Below, piece by piece: positions 16,698-24,817 of a stretch of 57,909 nucleotides of DNA; the stretch's first letter is position 1; every line of letters begins with the position of its first letter. Source of the stretch: Tissierella creatinini (GTDB lineage: Bacteria > Bacillota > Clostridia > Tissierellales > Tissierellaceae); assembly GCA_005046945.1 (NCBI GenBank), contig SUSS01000015.1, positions 1 through 57,909 on the forward strand, in the 5' to 3' direction. A program made the translations under genes and the position numbers. A model generated the notes under the pieces. The model was not told where the DNA came from. It saw only the letters and a list, made by a program, of their open reading frames with translations, and ran no database searches.

Positions 16698-17834
16698 TTA
16701 TTCTCCTTTGTTTTTTAATAGCCTTTGACCTTGGTCTATACTCCTTCTTCTAAATAAATAAACGATGCAGGTTATAATCGGTATGATAATAATAAATATT
16801 AAGAACATTGGCTTATGAATTTTTACTAATTGGCTACGGATTAGATTAAAGGGATAACGATTAGTCAATATAAATGTAATAACTGAAAATAGAATACCCA
16901 TTATAATTACTATTCGTTTTTCTTTCAAACCCTTATTAAGAATTTCTCTCAATCCTCTTACTGCTAGATATAAAAATCCATTAACCCTTGCTTGACTTGT
17001 TATGAGCCAAGTTAGAATAAAGACCACATCAATCCTCTCAAGGATATTTGGGAATTTGATCATTCTTACATAAAGATTAAATGGGAAATTCGTATGTCTT
17101 GATTGCTCCAAGCCCAACATTGCCTGAGTAACAATTACTGCCAATACAAGAATTAGCTTAGATGTTATTATGGATATAAAGAAAATATTATTAATATCCT
17201 TTTTATCTTCCAAATCGGGAACTATCATGGCTAGAAGTAAAATATCTACGGAGTAAAAGCTAAGTTGAAGAGCACCTGAGTGAATATCGCTTAGGGTGGA
17301 ATCAGAAAGTATTGGGAATAAAGAACTAAAATCACTCTCTTTAATTCCTAGAATCACCAAAATAATAATTGTTGAAATGGCTACAGGGCCAAAGATTTCA
17401 ACTGCCCTAAGCCTAACTATTAGCCCTCTTGATACTGTATAGATGGCTGTTACTCCTAGTCCTGCAATTAATAAGCCATTCATTGAATTAGTAAGTATTG
17501 TTGATCCGATTAAGTCTACATGATTAAATGCAGCTATTACACTACTAAAAGAAAAAAACAATACATAAGCAATTCCCAATGTTTTTCCCAGTGTCTTCCC
17601 ATATATTACTTCCATATAGCCAATAAGATTGTAATCCACAAATCTATTTGCAAGAAAAAGGAGAGGTAGCACAAGTATAGTGGAATAGAAGGCAGACAAA
17701 ATTACAACTATCCACATATCCTGATTATAAGGTGGAATATCAATTGTAGGCATTGTGGATATACTTATGGATAATCTCGAAAGTATTATTAAGATTATGG
17801 CCTGTCTTTTTGTAACTTTTTCTTCATTCATCAT
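16698..17834 (-). CDS. spore germination receptor subunit GerB (permease-like)
   Basis: Inner spore-membrane subunit B of a germinant receptor, an APC-superfamily relative with about ten membrane segments across 378 residues. It starts VTKRQAIILIILSRLSISIS and contains the conserved regions PYNQDMWIVVILSAF and INGFLYLAVRGLREIL-like (VNGFLYLAVRGL). The B subunit is generally held to bind the germinant. It is last in an operon in the order A-C-B, overlapping gerC by four bases. Confidence 0.93.
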   Translation of the reverse strand: MMNEEKVTKRQAIILIILSRLSISISTMPTIDIPPYNQDMWIVVILSAFYSTILVLPLLFLANRFVDYNLIGYMEVIYGKTLGKTLGIAYVLFFSFSSVIAAFNHVDLIGSTILTNSMNGLLIAGLGVTAIYTVSRGLIVRLRAVEIFGPVAISTIIILVILGIKESDFSSLFPILSDSTLSDIHSGALQLSFYSVDILLLAMIVPDLEDKKDINNIFFISIITSKLILVLAVIVTQAMLGLEQSRHTNFPFNLYVRMIKFPNILERIDVVFILTWLITSQARVNGFLYLAVRGLREILNKGLKEKRIVIIMGILFSVITFILTNRYPFNLIRSQLVKIHKPMFLIFIIIIPIITCIVYLFRRRSIDQGQRLLKNKGE

Positions 17835-19054
17835 TCTCTTCCTTTTATTATATTTATAGGTAAGTCTATTACTCCGGTTCTTATTATGGATGTTTTCACA
17901 TTTACTGAATAATCAATATCAGAAAATACCTCATTCCAATTTTTTGATACCTCTTTCCAAACTTCTGGATATTCCCTATGAAGTACTATACCTATACCGA
18001 AAGTGTCTATCTTAAATTCCTTTTGTGCCTTATACATTGCCATATCTATATATTTCTCAATTTGTTTAGAACAAGCATCTTCAATCCCTAATCTCACTGA
18101 TTCATCAGATAAATTTAATCCTTTCGTCTCCTCTACTATAGTCCCTCTCATATTTACATCTACAATAAGGTGTGGTTTTTCATCCCTGACTTCCATGTTT
18201 AGCTTGGTCTTGCTCTTTAATATATTTATTGTAGTATAACGACCCCTTGTAGAAAATAATTTAGAACCTTGAGTCAATTCGTCCGGTGTTTCGAAAACAA
18301 TAGGATTCCTTTTTATTTCGTCTATAAGAAAGTTAAAGCCTATCATTTCTTCTCCACTATAATAGCCTTGAAGCCTATCCTTATAGAATGCAGCACCACC
18401 CGTAATATCAAGAACCTTCCTTGTAGGTGATTTTTCTTTCTTCTCATAATCTATTTCCATTTTATCCGTTAGTTGCACCACACCTGGTACAAGACCATGA
18501 GAATAAAAATAATATCTTAAGTATTCAACTAGAGTCATATTCCTGGTTTTGGCTGTAAGATGTGCATTTTCGATTAAAGTCAACAGATAATCATCTGTTA
18601 GATATGATAAACCTAGTATTTCATAGGCTTTAGATTCCTTGGCAACCAGTAGATATGCTGTTTCCCTTGTTCCAATGTCATAGGAAAAATAGTTTATTAT
18701 ATCTCCTATACCTGTTTTTGCTAGTTCCTCACCGAATATAATAATGCTATTGTGTGATAGGAATAACTCTCTATCATAGTTAAGGCTAGCATTTTTGAGG
18801 GCATCGTAGACAGTCTTACCCCTTCCTTGAACGTATTTTATATCGCTTGAGGATCCTGCACTTTTCTGATTGCTAGTGCTAGCATTTTCCTTAGATGACG
18901 ATATTTGACTAGTGACTATAATTTCATCATCTTCCATATCCACAGCCATGGTTATTACGATTCCCAAGCTATCAATCTGTCTAGACGAAGAGCAGGAGGA
19001 TAGGATCAAGGACACTGTAAGAATCAATGAGATATAAAAAGTTCTATTCTTCAT
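17831..19054 (-). CDS. spore germination receptor lipoprotein GerC (Ger(x)C family)
   Basis: Lipoprotein subunit of the germinant receptor, 407 residues. The signal peptide ends in LSSCSSS, with the lipidated Cys near residue 21. Family features are visible: QIDSLGIVITMAVDMED near the N-terminus, GRGKTVYDALKNASL, and the C-terminal domain with FKIDTFGIGIVLHREYPEVW. The ATG at 19052-19054 is set by AAGGAGTG upstream and gives a normal signal peptide; an eight-codon longer form is unlikely. It overlaps the gerA stop by 11 bases, indicating translational coupling. Confidence 0.93.
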   Translation of the reverse strand: MKNRTFYISLILTVSLILSSCSSSRQIDSLGIVITMAVDMEDDEIIVTSQISSSKENASTSNQKSAGSSSDIKYVQGRGKTVYDALKNASLNYDRELFLSHNSIIIFGEELAKTGIGDIINYFSYDIGTRETAYLLVAKESKAYEILGLSYLTDDYLLTLIENAHLTAKTRNMTLVEYLRYYFYSHGLVPGVVQLTDKMEIDYEKKEKSPTRKVLDITGGAAFYKDRLQGYYSGEEMIGFNFLIDEIKRNPIVFETPDELTQGSKLFSTRGRYTTINILKSKTKLNMEVRDEKPHLIVDVNMRGTIVEETKGLNLSDESVRLGIEDACSKQIEKYIDMAMYKAQKEFKIDTFGIGIVLHREYPEVWKEVSKNWNEVFSDIDYSVNVKTSIIRTGVIDLPINIIKGRE

Positions 19055-20483
19055 TATCAGCACTCCTTTTCCTTGCATCTTTAGAGGATATATACTTAGG
19101 TCTGTAATTATATTTCTTAAGTGGTGACCTACGCATGAAATCCTTCATACCTTCCTTATCATATGGAGCAAGGGGATACATAAAGGGAACTCCAAAGGAT
19201 TTTATACTGACTAAATGGAATATCAATATGATCGAGCCGGAACTTATGCCGTATAGGCCAAATAATGCACCTAGAAAGAGGAAGACAAACCTATATAAGA
19301 CAACTAATTCTCTAAGCTGAAGGTTTACAAATTCCGTTATTCCGGAAGCTGCTACAACTATTATCATAAATCCACTTACAAGACCTGCATCTACTGAAGC
19401 TTGACCTATTACAAGGCCGCCTACAAGGGCTACAGTAGTGTTTATTGGTTTAGGCAATCTTAAACCAGCTTCCTTTAGAAATTCAAAGAATATAAGCATT
19501 AGTACTCCTTCTAAGAAGGCCGGCAAAGGAACTCCCTCTCTTTGGGTTGCAATGGAAAGCAGTAGTTTCGTTGGAATCATCTCTTGATGAAATGTAGCTA
19601 TGGCTATATAGGTCCCTATGAGCATCATACTTGCAAAAAAGGCTACTACTCGCATTACTCTTAAATAGGTGGCAAATTGTGGCCTTAGATAGTAATCTTC
19701 TGCTGTCATAAGGTCTTCTATAAATAACCTAGGTAGCGTTAATACGACAGGTGAACCATCACAAATTATTCCGATTCTTCCCTCCAATAACTTACCAACG
19801 ACTACATCGGGTTTCTCAGTATCATAGATGGTTGCAACGAGGCTTCTTGGAGCATCCTCTATATGCTCTTCAATATAGTGACTATCGATTACTCCATCTA
19901 TGTCTATTGTATTTAGCCTTGCCTTTAATTCAGCTAATATCTCATCGTTTACTATGCCTTTAATATAGCAGATGGAAACCTTGGTATTGGTCTGTCTTCC
20001 AAATATATAGTCTTCAAAAATAAGGTTTTGATTTCTAATTTTCCTACGTATTAATGTCCTATTTACATAAAGGTCTTCAATAAAGGATTCCTTAGGTCCC
20101 CTAATCACCTGTTCTGAACTGGATTCCTGAATGCTTCTTTTCTCATAACGACAGATGTTCATAATAAAGGCATAATCAAAGTTTTCAAAAAATAAGAGTA
20201 CATGACCATCTATTATAGAATCAACTGCATCTTTTAGAGTTTTTGCCTCTTTAATCTCTGATATATAAATAGTTGACTTTATATCATAAGGGGAGATAAG
20301 GTCTTCCAGTAAGGGCCTAATTATGCTATCATTCAAGGCACTTTTGTCTACAAGGCCATTTATATATACAACCATGGCACCTGTTTCTGATAAGGTTTCA
20401 AACTGATGAAAGACCAAATCAGAGGAGTTCCCAAAGAGGTATCTTATGCGATTTTTATTATCATTGATATTTTTTGAAATCAT
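19044..20483 (-). CDS. spore germination receptor subunit GerA
   Basis: Subunit A of a nutrient-germinant receptor, 479 residues. The soluble N-terminal domain (about 1-270) is followed by the membrane part, with the family stretch VGKLLEGRIGIICDGSP and PTKLLLSIATQREGVPLPAF. The ATG at 20481-20483 is chosen because GGGGGTT lies upstream; a 14-codon longer version is possible but has no SD. It heads a complete gerA-gerC-gerB operon, resembling clostridial gerK-type sets. Forespore (SigG) expression is expected; no convincing promoter could be fixed. Confidence 0.93.
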   Translation of the reverse strand: MISKNINDNKNRIRYLFGNSSDLVFHQFETLSETGAMVVYINGLVDKSALNDSIIRPLLEDLISPYDIKSTIYISEIKEAKTLKDAVDSIIDGHVLLFFENFDYAFIMNICRYEKRSIQESSSEQVIRGPKESFIEDLYVNRTLIRRKIRNQNLIFEDYIFGRQTNTKVSICYIKGIVNDEILAELKARLNTIDIDGVIDSHYIEEHIEDAPRSLVATIYDTEKPDVVVGKLLEGRIGIICDGSPVVLTLPRLFIEDLMTAEDYYLRPQFATYLRVMRVVAFFASMMLIGTYIAIATFHQEMIPTKLLLSIATQREGVPLPAFLEGVLMLIFFEFLKEAGLRLPKPINTTVALVGGLVIGQASVDAGLVSGFMIIVVAASGITEFVNLQLRELVVLYRFVFLFLGALFGLYGISSGSIILIFHLVSIKSFGVPFMYPLAPYDKEGMKDFMRRSPLKKYNYRPKYISSKDARKRSADNEE

Positions 20484-20593
20484 TAGCAACCCCCATTTTG
20501 GTATGATTAATATAAGTGTTACCATAATTTCTCAAATTTATTACAAATTGATATGATAATTATAAAGAGGATATATTAATATGGGTGAGACTT

Positions 20594-21145
20594 ATGAATA
20601 GAAATATTTTAATCGTAGAAGACGAAAAAAATATACTGGATGTTATAAAGGCATATTTGATAAAAGAAGACTTTAAGGTTCTTGAGGCTATGGATGGAGA
20701 GACCGCATTGGATATATTTAGTAATGAAGAGATTCATCTTATTATACTGGACTTAATGCTGCCTAAGATTTCAGGATATGAGCTATGCAAAAAAATTAGG
20801 GATTTGTCTGATGTACCTATAATTATGCTAACAGCCAAGGCCGAGGAAGAAGATAAAATAGCTGGTTTAAACCTTGGGGCCGATGATTATGTAACCAAGC
20901 CATTTAGCCCTAGGGAATTGATGAGCCGTATTAAAGCACTCTTAAGAAGGAGTTATAGAGACGAAAAGATTCTAACTAAGAGGATTTCCACCCTTGATGG
21001 TAGGATAATTATGGAGCCTGATAAGATGGAGCTTATGAAAGATGGAGAAAGGGTGGAGTTAACCCCACATGAGTATAAGGTTCTTCTTGCATTTATGAAT
21101 AATCCTAATATTGTTTTAAAAGGAATCTATCAATTATTTGGGTGA
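20594..21145 (+). pseudogene. OmpR-family response regulator, truncated in its DNA-binding domain
   Basis: The receiver domain is complete: acidic pair EDE at 9-11, phospho-acceptor Asp53 in LIILDLMLPK, Thr in LTAKAEEEDK, and the Lys in VTKPFSPRELMSR. The winged-helix domain starts normally (LTPHEYKVLLAFMNNPNIVL) but breaks off at that point, before the recognition helix and wing. It ends in an unrelated GIYQLFG and a stop at 21143-21145. About 45-50 residues are missing, so specific DNA binding is not expected. The next bases encode the second half of a histidine kinase in another frame: one deletion removed the end of this gene and the start of the next. Confidence 0.85.
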
Positions 21146-21833
21146 AAGCTTAGCTAAACAGGATGGTATAAGAAAGAGATATGCTTCAGATATATCTCAC
21201 GAGCTTAGAACCCCCTTGACCACATTAAAAACCCATCTTGAGGCTATATCCGATGGGATCTGGGAGCCAAATACTGAGCATCTTGATATATTAATTGATG
21301 AAGTTTCAAGATTGACTAAATTAGTTGAAGATTTGAAAAGCTCCTTTACTCAAGAGGAATATAATCCCAAAATCAATAAGCAAAGATTCAATATTTCAAT
21401 GGAGTTAGAGAATATAATTACAAGCTTTCAGCCCTTGTTTAGGATGGAAAATTATTCACTGCAGGGCAATATAGAAAAAAATATAGAAGTTAATGTGGAT
21501 AAGGAGAAATTTAATCAGATAATTTATAATTTATTATCCAATTCCCTTAAATATCTAGATGAAAATGGAAGGGTTATAGTGAGTTTAAATAAATTTAATA
21601 ATAACCTAGTTATTAAGATAGAAGACAATGGTATAGGTATAAAAGAAGAGGATCTTAAGAATATTTTCAATAGATTCTACAGAGTGGATACCTCGAGAAA
21701 TAAATCCACCGGGGGCATAGGCCTTGGTCTATCCATTGTTAAATCTCTTGTAGAGGCCCATAGTGGCTATATCGATGTAAAAAGCCAATATGGCAAGGGA
21801 ACTGAATTTTTAATTACATTACCCATTGAATAG
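21138..21833 (+). pseudogene. sensor histidine kinase, N-terminal sensor half deleted
   Basis: Remaining: the DHp helix with its phospho-accepting His (SDISHELRTPLTTLKTHLEA), N box (NQIIYNLLSNSLKYL), G1 (IEDNGIGI), F box (IFNRFYR) and G2 (GGIGLGLSIVKSLVEAHSGY). Missing: membrane segments, the extracellular sensor and nearly all of HAMP. The kinase frame can be read upstream of the nominal TTG start as ESINYLGESLAKQDG, the usual HAMP-DHp linker, up to about 21115, where it collides with the response-regulator sequence. The catalytic core could still fold, but without its sensor and with a broken partner. Confidence 0.85.
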
Positions 21834-21834
21834 G

Positions 21835-21865
21835 AAAAGCAATCTACTTTTAATAGATTGCTTTT
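21835..21865. terminator. bidirectional terminator
   Basis: Perfect 12-bp stem AAAAGCAATCTA / TAGATTGCTTTT with A and T tracts on both sides, between the kinase remnant and the convergent cysE. Confidence 0.9.
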
Positions 21866-21874
21866 CTCACATGG

Positions 21875-22417
21875 CTAAATTGCATAGATATTTTCTTTTA
21901 TTTTTTTATATATTATCCTTGCAGGTACTCCTACTGCAGTGGTGTATGCAGGCACATCATGTAATACCACTGCATTTGCACCAATTTTTGCTCCTTTACC
22001 GATAGTAATATTACCTAGAATTTTTGCACCTGAGCCTATTATAACATCATCCTCTACTGTTGGGTGCCTTTTAGCTCCTTTATCTCCACCTACTCCTCCT
22101 AAGGTAACACCATGGAAAAGAGTAACATTGTTCCCAACTTCGGCAGTTTCACCGATAACTATACCCATTCCATGATCTATTAATATGCCCTCACCTAAAG
22201 TTGCTCCCGGGTGGATTTCTATTCCTGTAATCCTTCTGGCTCTCTGAGATATAAGTCTTGCCAAGAATAGCCTATCCTTCTTATATAGTTTATGAGTAAT
22301 TCTGTGATATACCATAGCCTTTAGACCAGGAGAAGTAAATATAGCTTCCATTAAACTTTTAGCAGCCGGATCCTTTTCTAATATAACCTTTCCTTGCTGA
22401 ATAATATACTTAAACAT
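21875..22417 (-). CDS. cysE: serine O-acetyltransferase
   Basis: Cytosolic left-handed beta-helix enzyme of 180 residues that acetylates L-serine with acetyl-CoA to O-acetylserine, the substrate of the adjacent cysK product. Hexapeptide repeats are plain (GIEIHPGATLGEGILIDHGM, VIGETAEVGNNVTLFHGVTL, GDKGAKRHPTVEDDVIIGSG), including the catalytic His of IDHGMG. It is short, lacking the long N-terminal helical domain of the enterobacterial enzyme, as in many Firmicutes. ATG 22415-22417 has AGGAGTG upstream. Operon cysK-cysE, 10-bp gap, behind a Cys T-box. Confidence 0.95.
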   Translation of the reverse strand: MFKYIIQQGKVILEKDPAAKSLMEAIFTSPGLKAMVYHRITHKLYKKDRLFLARLISQRARRITGIEIHPGATLGEGILIDHGMGIVIGETAEVGNNVTLFHGVTLGGVGGDKGAKRHPTVEDDVIIGSGAKILGNITIGKGAKIGANAVVLHDVPAYTTAVGVPARIIYKKIKENIYAI

Positions 22418-22427
22418 AATATCACTC

Positions 22428-23342
22428 CTATTCCTGTGCAAATAATATTGTGGATAAATATCTTTCCCCTGTATCAGGTAAAATCGTTACAACTTTCTTT
22501 CCTTTTCCAAGTCTCTTTGCAATCTCTTTTGCTACTGCAAAGTTACCACCTGATGACATACCAGCTAAAATGCCTTCATTTTTCCCTAATTCCCTTGCTG
22601 CTGCATATGCAGTCTCTTCATCCATGTTAATAACTTCATCAACAACTTCTTTATCATAGATATCAGGAACGAAGTTTGCACCTATTCCTTGAATACAATG
22701 TCCTGAAGGTGTACCACCTGTTAATACAGTAGATTTTTCCGGTTGTACTGCAACAATTAAAACATCCCTATTATTACTCTTTAGCACCTTTCCAATACCA
22801 CTTATAGTTCCCCCGGTTCCTACTCCTGCAACAAAGGCATCAATTTCTCCATTCATATCATCTAAAATCTCTTTTCCACTAGTTTCAAGATGAGCTTTTA
22901 CATTTGCTTCATTTGAGAACTGTTTAGTAAGAAAGTATCCGTGTTCCTTAGCAAGCCTCTCTGCCGTATCTACTGAACCCTTCATACCTAATTTACCGTC
23001 AGTAAGTACTAATTCGGCTCCGTAAGCAGTTATAATCCTTCTTCTTTCTACACTCATTGTATCCGGCATTACAATCTTAACACTATATCCTCTTGCTGCT
23101 CCAATCATAGCCAAAGCAATACCCATGTTTCCACTAGTTGCTTCAATTATAGTATCTCCAGCTTTTAATACTCCCTTTTCCTCTGCATCCTTTATCATAT
23201 ATAAGGCTGGCCTATCCTTTACACTTCCTCCGGGATTAAAGCTTTCAAGCTTAACATAGATGTCAGCCATATCTTCATCTATATGATTAATTTTTACAAG
23301 TGGTGTTCTTCCTATAGTTTCAGTAATATTGTTAAACAACAT
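22428..23342 (-). CDS. cysK: cysteine synthase A (O-acetylserine sulfhydrylase)
   Basis: PLP-dependent enzyme of 304 residues making L-cysteine from O-acetylserine and sulfide. It starts ITETIGRTPLVKINHI and carries the PLP lysine in PGGSVKDRPALYM (about residue 42), the substrate loop EATSGNMGIAL, the phosphate-binding glycine loop VGTGGTISG, and the C-terminal GMSSGGN. First gene of the cysK-cysE operon, with a strong SD (TAGGAGG). A Cys T-box about 100 bp upstream should switch it on when tRNA-Cys is uncharged. Confidence 0.96.
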   Translation of the reverse strand: MLFNNITETIGRTPLVKINHIDEDMADIYVKLESFNPGGSVKDRPALYMIKDAEEKGVLKAGDTIIEATSGNMGIALAMIGAARGYSVKIVMPDTMSVERRRIITAYGAELVLTDGKLGMKGSVDTAERLAKEHGYFLTKQFSNEANVKAHLETSGKEILDDMNGEIDAFVAGVGTGGTISGIGKVLKSNNRDVLIVAVQPEKSTVLTGGTPSGHCIQGIGANFVPDIYDKEVVDEVINMDEETAYAAARELGKNEGILAGMSSGGNFAVAKEIAKRLGKGKKVVTILPDTGERYLSTILFAQE

Positions 23343-23393
23343 AATTTACCTCCTAAAATTTAAAATTATATATGCAGTCTCATATCACAAAGC

Positions 23394-23439
23394 GACCTCT
23401 CATCGATTTGTAGAAAAACACTACAAATCGGGTTAGGTC
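23394..23439 (-). repeat. additional palindrome in the cysK leader
   Basis: Imperfect long hairpin: outer arms GACCT / AGGTC and perfect inner arms CGATTTGTAG / CTACAAATCG around a seven-base loop. It lies between the T-box terminator and the cysK SD, so it would be part of the read-through mRNA. No T tract follows, so it is not an obvious terminator. It shares the nonamer GAGAGGTCG with the putative intron end at 57.9 kb, possibly by chance. Confidence 0.5.
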
Positions 23440-23441
23440 AT

Positions 23442-23726
23442 AAAAAAATACCCATCACCAATGTATATAAAAATATACAGAGGCAAAAGGTATGTTTCGC
23501 GGTTCCACTCTGTTTAGGATATTATCCCAACTCAATTCAAGTACTTTCATACTCTAGTCCTATAACGGGGACTTCCGTCTTAATCTACTTAAATTTCGAT
23601 TAAATGCTCCTTGGTGCACTTCCATTATTTCAGTATAGATTCCTTCCACCAATAGAATCCTCTCTAAAATACCTCATATAATGTACTTTACCAATTCACT
23701 GCAATTTATTGTTTACTCTTAATGTA
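23442..23726 (-). promoter_or_regulatory. Cys T-box riboswitch (cysK-cysE leader)
   Basis: Stem I lower stem TTGG/CCAA, 5' loop half TAAAGTA and 3' half GAAGTGCA give specifier TGC (Cys; complement at 23616-23618). The antiterminator bulge reads GAGTGGAACCGCG. Its variable base (UGGA) fits a U discriminator, as expected for tRNA-Cys. The terminator 3' arm GGGTAT is followed by seven T residues (23442-23448). Between 23761 and 23861 I see nothing but AT-rich DNA. Confidence 0.93.
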
Positions 23727-23730
23727 TACA

Positions 23731-23760
23731 ATTATACTAGGATATGTTCTAATATGTCAA
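23731..23760 (-). promoter_or_regulatory. sigma-A promoter of cysK-cysE
   Basis: TTGACA (23755-23760), 18-base spacer, TATAAT (23731-23736) on the minus strand. Confidence 0.83.
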
Positions 23761-23861
23761 GAGAATTAATTAAAATTTTAAATGACATTTTTCTTTTTTC
23801 AATAGTATATCATAAAATCTTTTATATGCAATAGGTTTCCAATATTCTGATGAATGTGAAT

Positions 23862-24659
23862 CTATAAGGTAAAACTCATCATCCTAAGAACCTCCATATA
23901 GTCCTTTGAACGATAAATAATCCTATTTGAATCCAACTTCTCTACTCCCGGATAATAGGATGCCCTATAGGCATCTTTATGATTTCTATACTTTATCTCT
24001 AGATTAAAATCATGAGGAAGCTCAATTAAACACTTTAACATATCTTGCTCTACTGCATTTTTTGCAGCCCTTTTTATTAAATCCAAGGCAAGGCTAGGGT
24101 GGATATTAAGAGTAGAGTTGCCTATTCCTTCTTTTACGGCTACAGTATTAATGTTATCATTTAAGTCTAAAGCATCATCACACAATCCCTTATCTCCTGT
24201 CAGCATAACCACAGGCACCCCTAAACTTGCCGCTATATATGAATGTATAGTAAATTCACTGGCAATTTTTCCATTAATTTTAATATAGTCTAAAACGGTA
24301 TTCATAGTATGGGATAAAGGGTTGGTATTTCTACTAGCAGCCGAATGATAGCCGATAAACATAAGACAATCATAAGATTCATCCAGCCCTTGGACCATGG
24401 AGTAAAGTCCTCCATCCCATCCTCTAATAAGCTTTGTATTTTTCGGCAAAAGATTATGATCAATATTTCTGCCGCTATCGTGAGCATCTTTAACAGTGAT
24501 TTCAGCTAATCCTGCTTCATTTATTCCATCACATGCAGCCTTTACCTCAAATGTCATCTGCTTTACAAAGCTATCGTAAAGGTCCTTTCCCTTCTCAGTC
24601 TCATCCCAAACTGTACATCCTGTAACCCCTTCTATATCAGCACTAATAAATACCTTCAT
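23862..24659 (-). CDS. M55 family D-aminopeptidase (DppA-like)
   Basis: Zinc-dependent D-aminopeptidase of 265 residues, related to Bacillus DppA, which forms a cytosolic decamer and cleaves D-Ala peptides from cell-wall turnover. Metal-binding motifs are visible: ISADIEGVTG (Asp and Glu at about 8 and 10), VKDAHDSGRN, IGYHSAA, and LSHTMN. The common dpp transport genes are not next to it, so it stands alone here. The start is an ATG 14-20 bases behind GGGGG/GTT, a modest SD. Confidence 0.9.
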   Translation of the reverse strand: MKVFISADIEGVTGCTVWDETEKGKDLYDSFVKQMTFEVKAACDGINEAGLAEITVKDAHDSGRNIDHNLLPKNTKLIRGWDGGLYSMVQGLDESYDCLMFIGYHSAASRNTNPLSHTMNTVLDYIKINGKIASEFTIHSYIAASLGVPVVMLTGDKGLCDDALDLNDNINTVAVKEGIGNSTLNIHPSLALDLIKRAAKNAVEQDMLKCLIELPHDFNLEIKYRNHKDAYRASYYPGVEKLDSNRIIYRSKDYMEVLRMMSFTL

Positions 24660-24769
24660 CTTACAACCCCCTTATTTGATTAGGTAATCTATTTAAATAT
24701 ATCATTTTAATCAACAATCTGAAATACGGATAATGAATATTCCAGCAAAATAAGTTTTTTAGATTGAAT

Positions 24770-24814
24770 AAGCTGTATCCTTAGCATATATTTTCCAATG
24801 ATACAGCTTTTTTG
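24770..24814. terminator. hairpin downstream of the ABC permease gene
   Basis: Arms AAGCTGTATC (24770-24779) / GATACAGCTT (24800-24809), 20-base loop. The plus-strand side has six T residues; on the minus strand the tail is only TTATT. It probably closes the ABC operon from the right, with better termination in the opposite direction. Confidence 0.5.
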
Positions 24815-24817
24815 TTT

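Noticed and set aside
24770-24814. Plus-strand gene implied by a plus-oriented terminator
   Set aside because: No plus-strand coding frame precedes it; the hairpin is better read as closing the minus-strand ABC operon.
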